Origin: Dermatophagoides farinae
Taxonomy: Eukaryota > Arthropoda > Arachnida > Sarcoptiformes > Pyroglyphidae
Length of the DNA: 64,000 nt
Direction: 5' to 3'
NCBI RefSeq assembly: GCF_024713945.1
Contig: NC_134686.1
Span: 3,124,001 to 3,188,000, forward strand
Below the pieces are notes generated by a model that was not told where the DNA came from, did no database searches, and saw nothing but the letters and a program-made list of their open reading frames with translations. Positions 49,189-63,265 of this stretch are shown piece by piece; positions within the stretch are counted from its first letter, which is position 1, and each line of letters opens with the position of its first letter. Both the position numbers and the translations under genes were made by a program.

Positions 49189-49627
49189 AAAATAAAAACG
49201 GAAGAATTCTACCATTGCATTATTTTTGTACATGTAATTGTTGTTTGTCAATCGACAATCGATCGATTTGATCGATTCAATTCAAACAATTTATTCAAGC
49301 TGTAAGTTAGTCACTCATTTATTCATCCATTCATTCATCCATCCATCCATCCATTCAGTTTGTTTATGCTCGGATCGAAATGATCGATCATTTGAATGTA
49401 AAGAAGAAAAGTGTCTTGTTCCTGGTTTGGCTTTGGTAAATCAAATCAAACTATTAGATTTTCAAACATTCATCCAACGAATGAAATTTTTGTTTTTCCA
49501 GATCGATCAATCGATTTGTATTGCCGGTTTTTATATGGAAAGCCAAATGGAAAATGATTTGCAAAACTTTTTCGAGATTTTGTCTTCATTTTTCTTGAAG
49601 AACCAAAAAAAATATATCAATCGATAA
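49189..49627 (+). other. Weak candidate exons, uncertain
   Basis: Segments bounded by splice-like signals: TTTTGCAG ending 49188, a GTAAGT donor at 49302, an acceptor at 49358 after a CATC repeat, a GTAAAT donor at 49436, and TTTTTCCAG ending 49501 followed by 41 codons to a stop at 49627. The last two join in phase and give a Cys/Lys-containing peptide not dominated by repeats. The first segment does not join in a compatible phase. Treat it as a transcript candidate only. Confidence 0.15.
49321..49356 (+). repeat. CATC/CATT tetranucleotide repeat
   Basis: Mixed ATTC and CATC units running into an acceptor-like CAG at 49356-49358. Confidence 0.85.
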
Positions 49628-51690
49628 TTTCATTTTATTTATTTAAAATTTAATTTAAAGACCATTGATTTATTTTGATAAATTTAATCAGAAAAGCCAA
49701 ACATTTTCCATTCGATCAAATTGAGATTTGTTTGTTAGATCAGAGATGCCTATAATTTGTGATTGACGATTATAGACATTGGTTGATTGTAATCATAGAA
49801 TAAATGAAAATGTTCGACAATGCATTCATGTCAAGTATTTAGAGTTTTCGATGGGCTATTTATATATATATACTACATATATTCAATTCAATAACAAATC
49901 GGTTACATCGTTGAATGACGGTAAAAATTTATAGCCCAAAAATAAAAACAAACAAATGATTACTAGATTTCATCTATAAGTAGTGTGTTTATCACAAGGC
50001 CACAAAGTTTTTTTTCGCCAAATTATCTGTGTGGCATGTGATAATTTAATTAAAATCATGGCATCTGTCTTGCTCTGGTTTATTTGCCATTTTTGTTGCA
50101 TGGTCATGCAACATAGTTATCACTAATTCATTCATTGTTAAAATAGTTGATAATCTCCGGCTGATGATGATCATCGATTTGATTTATCAATGATTTGGTT
50201 TATTCGTTCACAATAATAATAATAATGGACAGCAAGACTTTCTTTGTTCATCTGATTCGAAATACAGGCCACACATATAGTACAAATGGCAAATAAAAAT
50301 CCAAATAAATCATGAAAGAAAAAAAATTCGATCACGATCTCCCGTTATCTTGACTTTCTTTTTTTTACCAACAAAAAAAAATTTCTGCTACCATTCATCT
50401 CGTCAATTTATCAGTTATCAGTCAAACAAACAACATTTAAACCAAAAAAAAAATTGGTTCATCATCAATCGATAATCGAATGAATGAAATTTTCAAGCAT
50501 CCGATTTTTTTTTTTTTTTTTTTGGTATTGTTAAATGTATTTGGTTGTTTATAGCGAAAGTCGAAATTACTATCGCTTTTTAATGGATTAGTTTTTGTTT
50601 TGTTCTGATCCCTTAATATTTCCTTCTTTTATTCATTCAACCAGTAATCTCTTCATAATCATAGGACTGTTCGTATAACGGTCGATAATTGGTTTGGGTT
50701 AATTCAACAGTGACATGGTCATCGATGATGATGATGACCATATTTTATTGTTGGAAACATACATTAATGTTATTCCATGATGAAAATCGTGATCTGGCCA
50801 TCAATTGACGCGGCTACCTACGGTGTTATTGTTGTGATATGATTTGTTCTAGTTGTCAATCATAGTTCCGATGATGATGAATGAATGAATGAGAGAAATG
50901 TCGATCAATTTTTTATTGATGCAAATCTTAATCTGATCTCATTGCAGGTCAGACAATTAGATGAAGAAAATCTCATTGCTGATGATGTGAAATTATCACT
51001 GGCAAAATTTCATTTTGTCCATCTTTTATTCAGCCTGTCGAACTAAATGGTAATTTGGTTGTGATTCTAGAATCTAGATGATGATCAAAGAAATTTCGAG
51101 AACATACTTATCATGCCTAAAAAGGAGTGGTCATTTAATGTCATCATCATCATCAGCGCTTTTAAATGTCGTTCTGATAAAAAAAAAATTTCAGTATAGC
51201 ACGATGAGGATCAGAAATGATGATTGCTGAACACGATAAATTAATATTCAAAGTAATAAATATGAATTCCATTAAGTGTCAAGGTGTATTACTCGAGAAA
51301 ATGGAAATTGATATAATGAATTTTTTTTCTTATTTAGTTAGTTAGTGCTTTATAACCTGGTAATTGATGATGATTCCGGCCGGCCGACCAACCGACAGTA
51401 TCGATGAATATCGATCAACAGTGATGGTGATGACTGTTTCTTATTCAATTATCAATTAATGTGTAGACGATCAAAGTGCATTAGCATGTTTTGAATATAT
51501 AAATGACAATCTTTTGATACTTTTAAGATAACATTTTTTTTGCCTGTTTTTTTTGTACTTTGGCCTATATCCTGATTGTTGATGATGAGGTCTGCCACTT
51601 TCATCATTATCTATATGGAAATGATGACAAACAGATGACGAATTTTTTCTGAATGATGAATTCGTTATTCTTGAATGTAATGAAAGTCAG

Positions 51691-51714
51691 TTATTTATTT
51701 ATTTATTTATTTAT
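51691..51714 (+). repeat. (TTTA)6 tetranucleotide repeat
   Basis: Six near-perfect TTTA units in non-coding DNA. Confidence 0.9.
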
Positions 51715-54700
51715 ATTCATTTTTGTTGTTGTCATCATCGTTTTCGACATTCGTTTTGCAATCGAATTGAATTGAATTCAAGTTTTCAAGAAAGAAAAAA
51801 AAATCTGCCATAAACAGAGATTAGTTTTTGTACAGAAATTGTGATGTGATGAAAAGTTTTTTTTTTTGATCATAATTTTTTTTCTGGTTGATCGAAATTG
51901 AATGAAAAAGATTTTTTTTTTTTGAACGACGAAATGAATTTTGATCGACAAAGATGAATTACATTGTTGTTGTTGTTGTTATGAATTTTCAATTTTGTTG
52001 ATGGTGATGGAATGCTGAATGTGTGTTCGATTCTGAAAAATCTTTTCTAAATTTTTTTTCCTTTGATTGAATAAAAAAAAGTGGACAATCGATGATTGAC
52101 AAAACGGTTGAATGATTTTTCATGACGATCTAAATTGAATTGAATGACTACGAATGAATATATTGAATAAATAGGAAAAATGATTTTTAACGAGAATAAC
52201 ATTTTTTAGAATTTTTCCAAGAAAATTGATTGATCCATAGAATAAATACAGAATTTTCTTGACTGACTATCTTTTCTTTCGAGATTTGCATTCAGAAGAA
52301 AATCCCTGATCACAAAAGTAGCATAAGCTCTTTACTTTTTTTGTTGTTGATCCGCAATAATAATTTTATTTTCGCCAACAACAACAAGCCAATAAAATAT
52401 TGCATACTGTTGAACATTACATAATTATACTTAATAAGGATGGCCATTAAAAAACATGAATATAGCCATAAATAATGGCCAATGATGATGGTGATGGTGA
52501 TGATGATGGCTGTGTAAGAACCAGCAATAACTTGGATAATGGTGTGAATATGATAAGTACACCTCCACTATCTTTATTTATCGATAATTTCAGAAATCAA
52601 ATGATCAAATGAAAAAAAAACTAAAAACGTCGTGTTTTTTTTAGTTTCGTTAAAGTTTGCTTTAGTTTTGACAACCGAAAAAGACCCAGGTTTGAAAGAT
52701 GTAAAAATGGTAATCAGCTCTGGAAGAGAATTTCCATTTTGATATCTATCTGTGATGATGGTGAATTCATTCATACATACAACTGGCTGGTTATATATAG
52801 TATAATGATATTATTTTAATAATAATAATTCTGCAATTCTCAGTGCGAGATAGAGAGATGGTACATTTGCATTTAAATAGATTTTTTTCTTTCTTTTTTT
52901 CAAATATTCAATGTCTCCTTGTACTTGTGTGTTCCTTTTTATTTCCATTTCATTTTTATCTTCGGCTATGGCCATATTCATTTTGATTGAGAATTCATTT
53001 TCGAGGTTGGATTAGTTTAGTTTTTAATTTTCATTTGAAAATTGCATTTTTTTTTCTTTTGATAATCCTTTTTGAACATTTTCAAATGCTTTTTTTTGCT
53101 GTTGTTTCGTCTGTGAAATTATCTATTCATAGCGTTTTGTTGTTGTTGTTGTTGTATAAATTTTGTGGTGGTGAAATTCAAATTTCATCACTTGAAACTT
53201 GTCATTTTCCGAGTATTTTCTAAAGTTGGATTCGTTTAAATTTGAATATTTTGTCGTTTTTGAAAATATGAAAAAATAACTCGTATAAATGGATATCGAT
53301 TATTGAATCGAATCGATCATTTTGAAATTGAAATTGAACGTTTTTGGAATGCTAAATTTTCCATTTCAATCTTTTGATTTGTGGATATTGAATTTTTTTT
53401 TTGAATTTTGAAGAATCAAGAATCAATATTTGATTTTTTTTTTTTTTGCTTGGAATAAAATATTGAATTTGATAATCTTTTTTTTTGTTGTGCTTGATCT
53501 TTTGAATAAAATCGATTCAATCGATTGAATTATATACAGATATATGTGGACATTGATGACGTTTGTCGTTGTCCTTGGATTTTGAGATTTATCGATTTTT
53601 TTTATTCTTGGTTGCATTCATTCATTTTTCCTTTTGTTGTGGTATTAGCATTTTTCATTTTTAAAAATTCATTAAAATTCTTGCCATCAAAAGACAAAAA
53701 AAGAAGATGTTCTCAAAACAAACTCTGAGCTGTTTTTTCGTGTTGAAAAATTATCGAACTCACTCGACTGTGGAGAGACAACAATTCTCTTCATTCAAGC
53801 TGAATTGATATGGTTTATTTACAAATGTTTGTTTGTGTGTGTGTGTGTGTTTGTGTAACCATCATCAGATCCTTAGAACCATTTATAAATTAGATTCTTT
53901 ATTGTTCCAACAAAATACTCTGTACTCTGGTCTATTTACTGTTTTTATTCTTTGCTTTTTTGTCCCATTTTGTTCCTATGTTGTGTGTGTGTGTGTGTGG
54001 AGAAAGAAAAAAGAATTGATGTTCAACGAAAACAATGACCATTTACTACCACCATGATGTGTACACGCAACACATGGACCATAAACAAAAACAGTTGTAG
54101 TTCCCCAATTAAAAATTTGGGTGCTATGGTATAAGAGAGAATAAGATGCCGTATCTCTGGACAGTTGGGCATATTTGAATTTGTAGCCAAGTTCTTTTTG
54201 AGATAACTAATAGAAATAGAAATGGTTAAATTTTAATTGAAAATTCTTTCCATAGAGCATCACATCTGAATTTTTATTTTTTTATTTTTTCGACCAAATC
54301 CGATCATTTTCATTCATCATTCATCCATGTATTTGTTCAAAGACGAAAAATCAACATTTACTTTCCTTATGACAGATACAATACAAGAATACTGATCTGA
54401 TTCGATCCATTATTTTAGCTAATGCTGAAAAAAATGAACCGTCCACTTGATTTATTCAACAAGATTTTTTCTTCATTCAAATAATTAAAATTGATAACAG
54501 TAAATCGGATTTTTCCGGATATCGAAAAAAAATCCTTGAAGTGCATTTTACGCTTGAATGATTAGCATAGTATACTTTCTAATGCTTGGCATGATTGGTA
54601 ACGAAAATGAAAATCTGAATCCAACAAAAATACACAGAGTTTCACATGGTCTGAAATTTATCAAAAAAAAATTTCGGTAAAATTGAATAAACGAATACAG

Positions 54701-56727
54701 CCTAGTCACTTTATTTGTTATCATCATCATGGCAATTGTTTTTCGTTTTGCTCATTTCAAATGGCTATCGTAGGCCATATACATGACCCTTTTTTATTCA
54801 GTTGCATTCATTACAACTCTTTCCAAGTATATAAATGAATGAATGGTGCAATTGGAAACATGAAAAAAAACGAAAGGAATGAAATTTAAATTTGAACATC
54901 ATCATTTAGAAAATGATGAATACGTTGTTTGTCAACTAAAATGGAAATCGTTACTATAGTATACTTTATTATTCGTTTTTTGTTGAGAATCTTGAAATAT
55001 GCGAAATGATAATAATGTTGAGTGGCAGCAATATGAAAAACATGCACGAAAGAAAACTATTGCCATGTGTCGTCGTTTTTTTCCTTAATGGCATTTAAAT
55101 TGTTTAATCGATTGAATGAATGTTTGTTGTTGTTGTTGTTTTCTTGTACAATGGTATTTTACCAGTCTTGCAGAATCCAATTGAACCATTTAGAGTTCAT
55201 TGTTGAACATAATGATCATCGTTGATGGTGATGATGGAATAGTTCAATTCAATTCTACTGAAAGAAAAATTTGAATTCAATCAAATTCACATTAGCTCAC
55301 TACTTTTGCTCTTTTTGGCCAATGATGATGGAATTTGTGAATAAGAAAATTTGATAAATAGGAATTCTTCAACAAGATAAACACATTCTCTCTTTGATTC
55401 TTGTCCACGATCATATCAGCACCATTTTCGTCACTTTCAATCATGATGGACAAATTTTTTCTGAAATAGAAATGATTCTTGTCTATGACACATTTTGATC
55501 ATATCGTCTTGGTTGTTATCATCACCATCATGGTTTCATTATCATCTTGAAAATCAGAATCTTGGCGACATTGTCAAAGAATGTTCTCGTTTTTGGCTTT
55601 GATCTGACATTATGTGAAAAATATGAGTTTAGAGAAGAATATGTCTACTGTATAGTATACATACTTGTGTATGACACAAACACCGGTTTCAGTGTCGTCA
55701 ATAATGTCGGTTCCGATCAAAAAAACCTTCATCACATTCATTCCTTGGCCATTTTATTTATTTATTAATATTCAAGAGCAAAATGATTTCTACAATGAAC
55801 AATTTTTTTTCCTATTGATAACCATCTCCCTCTTGTTTTTTTTCCAACACATTGGCCACATTTTGGTTTTCGAACAAAATCTAACTATATATTGCTTATG
55901 GCAATTGGCAATTGGCAATTTAAATTTTATTCATCACATCACATCATATCATATCAATGAATGGTCATAGAGACCAATGTAAATGAAGACGACGACTGTC
56001 GACATCATTTGTGAAATGTAGCCAAACTAGCTTTTTGTTGAGGTCAAAGTTCTTTCCATTCAATTGATGATGGTGATCATTGTCTTTGAATCAATATTGT
56101 GTTTCCATTGAATCATCGCCAGAGGACGTTAGTCGTTCATTGAATTGAGATTTTTTTACAAATCATCAATGTTGATGAAAATTCAAAAAAAGAAAGAAAG
56201 AAAGAAATGATTATCACCAAATGAAAAAAAAAACTTTTAACCAAATGCCATTTGTCCAATACATCTTTGATTAGGTTGATGTTTATTTCACGAATGGAAT
56301 GAATGAATGATAACCATGACAAATTTAAGCGGCAACATGAATGAAATCAGAAAAAAAACAACATAAAAATTCGCAATATTTCGGCCAATCGCCCTTGTCG
56401 TTGTCGTCGTTGTTGTTGTTGTTGTCGCTTGAGCTGAAAATACTAATGTAAAATTAACGCCATTGACCGTCACAAGAATATAATTAGTAAATTAGTTAGT
56501 TAGTTGGCTGGATGGTTGGTTTTTTTTTATTCACTTCATCAGCATCATCCAGTAGGGTCATCATCATCATCATCATTTTGATAACATTTAAATATCCCTG
56601 TTATGTGTGTGTATATAACCACTTGGTTGCTTATTTATGATCACATCATCATGTCCTCAACCACTTTTCTTGAACATTTTTTTTCTCGCTTTTTTTTGAA
56701 TTTTCTTGATTTTATCCTTAAATAATT

Positions 56728-56812
56728 AGACGCAGTCATAAAGCAACTATTATGGATTAATTTCAACTTTTTTTTATATAAGATGCGTCTTATATTCGCG
56801 ATTTTGGGGTAT
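56728..56812. mobile_element. Possible terminal fragment of a pogo/Tc1-like DNA transposon
   Basis: TGCGTCTTATATTCGCG at 56784-56800 followed by a G-rich TTTTGGGGTATGGGGG resembles the ends of many pogo/Jerky-type elements as I recall them (GCGTCTTATA followed by CG-containing sequence and GGTA). An inverted AGACGCA lies at 56728-56734. No transposase frame is present nearby. Low confidence; memory-based resemblance only. Confidence 0.2.
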
Positions 56813-59332
56813 GGGGGTATTTCATTTTTTAGTAAAGATAAAAAATTGACTTTTTTTTGTATGCTCATTATTACACTGTTAGTGGTTTATATTTTGTGAT
56901 AATTTGTTCGATATGAATGCGAAATAACCATTATTAGGGCAATTAAATGTTTTTCTATGATGATGAAACAGAATTTCCGGTAAACTACGTTTGATTGTAT
57001 CGAAAAAGAATATTCGGATTATGACTCTAGGCTATTTGTATCTATCGAATTTGTATGGCCGGATATTGAAGTTGTATGTGGTTGTACGTATATCATGAAT
57101 TTTCCAAATTTCAAAATTTATATAAACCGATTATATTGCATTTATTTTTCTGTCCACCATTGATGATTTCAATCAATCCACACAGCATTGAGTATTGAAT
57201 CGTTATGTTGAGCATCGTCCTTTATGATTGTCATTAACACTTGATATTCTTGTCTTGTAATTTGATCTTATCATGATGAGATCATGATAATCATGAGTAT
57301 GATGGCATTTAATGAATTATTTGATTTTTTCCGAGGCCCACCATACATTCTTTGTTGCTCTCTTATGTTTATTTTAACAACGTCTGAATGTGATTTCTCT
57401 GATTTTCTAAAACCATATTGATGATCATCATCAACACCTTGATTTAAAACAATTTTTTCCTATTCGGATAGATTCATTCATTTCGGTATGAAAAAATTCC
57501 ATCTTGATTTATTATTTGATTCTTAAAAAAATGGTCGGTTGCTGTGTAATTCATCTATTTCGATTTTTTCGAGGAGTGTGTGGCATTTTTTCTCTCTTAA
57601 AAACTTGACGAAGATTTTAAGAATGATTCACATTCTTTTGACAATCATCATCATCCAATTTTATCGAAAACACAATTTGTTTTGAACATTGAATCGATGC
57701 ATGAATGTTTCATACCCCTTTGTTAAAAAATGGCAATTATTATCATTAAATCAAGACCATTTTCACTTTGATTTGATTTCTTTTTTCTCGAAAAAAATCG
57801 TGTGATTGATAGAATTACCATGATGATCATTGATTACCATCATCATCATTTAGTGAAATTGTATGTGTGCGTGTGTACTGTCTACATGACCCTCTCTTTT
57901 TCTTTCCGTAAATCAATCCTTGTACGACCGAGTACAAAAAGGTGATGACCTTGGTTATATCAATGAGCAAATTATTATCATTTAAGCATCTCATTATATT
58001 GGTTTTTTTTAAGAAAAAACGAATTATTCAAATGAACAAAAATTTCATAAAATTGATTCAATTGTAAAGAATCGAATGTTAATTTGTTCCGTTCTTTGTT
58101 CATCATTAGCTAACAAATGATTCATTTATATTTGAATAATAACCATGATTATTATTATTATTATCATCATTAATATTGGAAATGTTTGTGCATACATCAC
58201 TGAAAAAACCGTACAAGTCTATCAATTGTTGTTTTTTTTTTTGTTATTATTGTTGATATTGTGTTCATTCAAAAACTTGAACAAAATCTATTTATCCATT
58301 GATTACATGATGGTTAAGTAATCACGCTTTTGCTAACGCCTCTCTCTCTCTCGATACAATTGATCAGCCACAAGAATGGATGGATGAAAGTTTAGAAAAA
58401 CTAGATTTGACAACAACGAAAAATAAATGGTTAGATTTTCAGACGCAATTCATATTTTTCATTCCTTGTTGTTTCGTTTTTTGTTCAACCTAACATTCGT
58501 TGATTGTTGCCAAATATGAAAAAGGAATACACAGGGGTAGTTTTTGCAGTTTTTTGTTTTGTTTATCATGGTAATTCATGATATTTATGATATGATTTGC
58601 ATGACTTCTGAAATTGTGCGTGTGTATGTTTTACTCAACCATATCATATCACATACCTTGCCATAGAGCTATATGGTATGGAGTATATCATGTCCATCAT
58701 TATCATCATCATAAACAGATGTTGAAGTACCTGCAAGCTTTGAGTTTTTTGTTCATATTCTTTGAATCCTTTTTTTCAAACCTTGTAATTATAGCTTATT
58801 AAAATAGAGACAAATTTTATTTTATTTCCTCCATCAACATTTGAAAGAATCATGTTGTTGTTGCAGAGTTGGTTGGTTTTTTACTATTTCAAATTCGCAA
58901 ATATCCAAATGGGAAAAAAACTTGAATTGATAATAATGATAATGATGGTTGATGGTCGAAAATCAAATTAAATCAATGTTTTTTGGGTTGGTTTTTCAAC
59001 TGAATCAAATTCAGTCAAAGATGCATTGATTCCTTGGAATCATGACGTTATTCTTTCAATCTGCTTTTGTTTATCTGACTTGAAAATCTTGTGTCAATTG
59101 CAATCTTTTATACAAGGATTAATTAGTTGGTTAGTTTGATTTTATTTTCAAACACATTCTGGTCAATTTTGAAACGGAATTCGATTCGGTCTTGGTTTTG
59201 ATGACGATGAAAGGTTCATCTTTTGAATCGAATGGCTTTTGGACAAAATGATTGGAGTGATAAAAGTAATTCTTTTGGGATTGAATTTGTAATGTGATTA
59301 CTGAAAGGCTCGATTATCAAACATAAAGCTAA

Positions 59333-59601
59333 TTACATTAATGGATACTGCTTTCCAAAAGGTGATTTTTTGCGCTGAAATCTTAATGATGATCCAACCA
59401 AGATATTCATGTTATGCCTTCGAAGTGTCCCAATAGTATTGGCTAGAATTGTCCAAAGTGTACTAATGAACTTACGAACATTTGGAAAATCTAATTGTCC
59501 AAATGTTCTTTTCTTTGTTCTGTGTGATGCTTTTAATTTATTATTGTTATTCAGATTTCCACATAATTCCAAATGATTTGTTTCTTGTGCTCAGAAAGAA
59601 T
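59333..59601 (-). other. Candidate orphan coding block without ATG
   Basis: A minus-strand frame of about 85 codons with protein-like composition, basic and not microsatellite-derived, containing KKRTFGQLDFPNVRKF and LRRHNMNILVGSSLRF, and ending in a stop at 59333-59335. An acceptor-like pyrimidine tract plus AG lies just upstream of the frame (near 59602-59603) and a GTAAGT donor lies inside it (near 59475). It has no ATG, so it would have to be an internal or terminal exon. Not recognised. Confidence 0.2.
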
Positions 59602-62600
59602 TGTCAGAATATAACCCTGTGTCTTGTTCATGTGGTCATCGGCATTATGTGTAATGAAAAAAATGATGATGACCGAACCCAAAAACCGTTGGCGGCGATT
59701 TTTCACTGAATGATTGGCTTTTTCAAATCACAACATATGATATTTCTGTATGTATAGATTATTTGCATATTTCAATTATTTGACTGAGATGAAATGAAAA
59801 ATCTGACGAATAGGTCTGGTTGGTTGTTTTTAGTTGGTCATCATTCTCTAATGATTAGACTCAATGACTCACCTGAGAATTTTTCTTTAGAAAATGATGA
59901 AAACAAGTATATAATTTGCATAAAATGCAAACACATCATTCTCATCATTTTCAGCTCAAAAGGAAAGGTATTCATTTAAAACCGCCAAAAGCATCAATTA
60001 GTGATTACCTGTCTTGTTTTTGACAAACAAAAAAAATGATGAAACGAAAACAAAAACAAAAACAAAAAAGGTATCATTATACGCCAATTGCATCGGACAA
60101 TAATAATTGACAACCTTGTTCGTGTAAATAATTTTATTATAGTATTGCCCAAAACACCGCTGTTTACACCACAATATATCAATGATTGAATGTATATGTA
60201 TTTTATATCTCATATCACAGCAATAACAATGACGATGACGACAACAAGACTAAATTTAATATTGTCACAAAATGTAGGCATACCATTATTATTAATAATA
60301 ACAATGAGTATGAATGAGGATGGGCCAAAGTGTCTGTAGTATTTGCATCGATTAAATTCGATAACTTTGTTCATTGTTGTTAGAAACATGATGATGACCA
60401 TCTTGTTTATTGACAAAATTTTACAATTTTTGTTTGTTCCTAATGGACACAACACTTTTATTTTCATCATCATCATCACCATCATGTAAAGATGAATGGC
60501 ACTAAATTTGGATATTGTTGTTTCATGGCCATTTGATGATAATGATAAGTTTTTAAACGAATTTATCATACAAATTTACATTTCCTCTCTGATGACCAAA
60601 ACTTTAAAATTAATGATGATAGTAATGGAGAATATATTTTCATATATGAAATAGGATTGGTCCTAATGATGATTTTCTATGTAAATGTTTTCAATTTTTA
60701 TATTTTTTTTTTTTTGTTCTTTAGGGCGCGAATCAAATATGAATAGAGATGGTTAGTAATTAGATTATTACCTATTCCTATTCCTATCCTGTCTTTCTAT
60801 GATTATAAACAACAGGATTGATGTTAACTATTTTTTCGGGTTATTTTCTGCCCGAATTATCTTCAAATTTTTGATGCAAATAATCAATTTGCCTATAGGT
60901 GTATTTGGATATTTCAACTCAACCACACCGCAGTAAAATCATTAGTAGTACTAGGCACTAGTAGTGCTTGTACTCGTCATTGTCCGAATATTCTAATGTT
61001 TAACCATGTCATTTGGTGGAAATCAACATTTTTTTTTCATTGTCGCTAAATCTAGATTTGCATAAATATTATATCCATGTAATTAAATCAATAATTTAAT
61101 TTTCGCTCTTACAAATCTTTCTATTTATTGATAGTCGATACATGATTATAATGTTACAAACTACAATGTACTGTGTGTGTGTGTATGTGTGTGTGGTTGG
61201 ACTAGTTATATGTTTTAATTTGGAAGAAAAAAAAACATTGGTGATTACATCATTCATTGAACAACGAAAATCATTTTAGGCCTTTTGTATAATTATATAC
61301 GTGAAAAGATGATAGGTAGCTCTTCTACAATTGCAATCGCTCAAGTTGGTTTGGTTGGCTTCATCAAGTTTGCCTTGAAGCAAATAATCATCGCTCATCA
61401 TTGATGATTATGATGATGATGATGATGATGAAGCTACAAAGATTCATTCGTTCATCATAGTTACTGACAGAATCATAACACAGAGAATATAAGCACATAG
61501 CAATTGAACCTAGAAAATAAATTCTCATTACCGAAAAAAAATATTGCTACTGGCCATAAGTGTTTGATTCTTTTTTTGTTCATTTTTTTTGGTATTTGAT
61601 CGATTTGTTTGAAAAAGCCAATTGTTTATTCATTGATTGTTCATTACGGATGTTGGATAATAATAGATGAATTTTTTCAAATTCAAGGTTGATTATTTCG
61701 ATTATTGAATACGATATGATGATATTATTGATCATTGATTGTGGAACAGATCCGTTTACATTAGTGAAAAAAAAATGAAAAACTCCATTAAATATTTTCA
61801 ATCCATGTAGCTCGATATAATTTATTCTGCATTTAAACATATAAACGTCATTTGAAAAATGTGAAAATTGAATCAAAATGAATCAATTCCTTGAGATGAC
61901 GATAATGATGTTGTGAACGATATGAATTGAAATTAAAGGTGTGAACATCATTCATGTTTAGGATGCAAGCGAAAACCTCCTATCAGAATTTATATTTCAA
62001 CTCATATCAAACAAAATCATTCAGTAGCTTTTTCCATGGAGAAATGTGGATATTTTTTTCACAAACAAATAAACAGTAGCTGCTTTGATTTCTATGTTTG
62101 TGTTTGGCTTCAACTTGGTTACCATTTCCATTTCATGAAATGAAAAAAAAGAAGCTTTTGAATTCAGGTGAAAAAATCGAAACCGAAAAAAACGAACACA
62201 AAAAACGACAAAGACAAATGATAAATTACAGCCGTGTAGAAGTGTAGCTTAAGTGTATGTGTTTCTATGTTGATCATCTTGGGCAATGTGTAATTGAGAA
62301 TTTGAAGGAAAAGACCAAGCCAAGCCAAGTCAGGTTTGGTTGGTTGTTTCAATTTTCTGTCCACAAATTCATTCGTTCGTTGTATGTTTTTTTTTTTGGG
62401 CAAAAGTTTTTCTATTTCGTTAAAATTAAACTCCTAGATGAGTGTATGGTGTACGTAAAGATAATATGTTTGTTGTATGAAATGGAAAAAAAATTCAGAT
62501 ATTTCCTCGATTAATTATTATTTGCTCGACTAGCATTCGTTCTGGCTGTTTGTGTTTAGAATAAATTTTTTTTTCCAGGTTTCAGTTCATTTTTGTTCAG

Positions 62601-63265
62601 ATCAATTAGAAATGAGAAAAAAAATCCAAGTAGCAGCTCTTCTTTTACATATGTTTTGTTTTTGTTTGAATTTTCTCTGAAAAAGTCTTGTTAGTTTTTG
62701 GTTACTGTAGTAATTATTGTATTAATTATCGTGTGTACATGGATGAATTTTGTTTCAATGGGCCAAAATAAGAATCGATCCAAGTATTATTATGGACCCA
62801 ATTTCCCCATTCATGATCATCATTATTATTCGCTGGACTAAAAAGTTTTGAATGTAATTATCTCATAAAAATAATAATTATTGAATGAATGCTACCGATA
62901 AACCATGAATTCATTCAATTAATTTTTTCAAATGAAGGTCGAAATTTTTCTGTTTTTTTTGTGGAAAATTAATTATAAACAACATCGACGATGTGTTCTC
63001 GATATATTCATTTCTAAATTGTCACTTCATTATCATCCTCATCATCTTGAAAGTTTCAAACGGATGAATAATTATGAATTTTAATTTTTTTTTCTCTCTC
63101 TCTTACACATTCATTGTTGCTACATATATGCAATTTATTATGAATTTCACTTAACTGGAACCATGATCATAATAAAAAAAAATTATTCATTCAAATCAAA
63201 TCTTTGCGAGTCGAGTTTCTTGGTCGGAAAGTTTATTTTTATTTTTATCTGAGCAAATACATTAC

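Larger units (their letters stand above)
44944..63265. other. 18-kb stretch with no recognisable gene
   Basis: AT-rich DNA dominated by GAT/CAT, TTG, TG, TTTA and poly-T repeats. I read all longer frames on both strands; none resembles a known family and most lack an ATG or are translated microsatellites. Sub-features worth marking are listed separately: a micro-ORF with good splice sites (45532-45770), weak coding candidates (49189-49627 and 59333-59601), a 31-codon micro-ORF (61309-61404) and a possible pogo-like remnant (56728-56812). It may be the introns of a gene extending right, or a regulatory desert. Confidence 0.45.

Noticed and set aside
51374-51386. GC-rich CCGGCCGGCC patch as a regulatory island
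   Set aside because: Only about 12 bp long with nothing else around it; too little to call.
60210-60569. 119-codon minus-strand frame
   Set aside because: Met/Ile/Val-rich product from CAT/ATT repeats; no family resemblance and no splice support.
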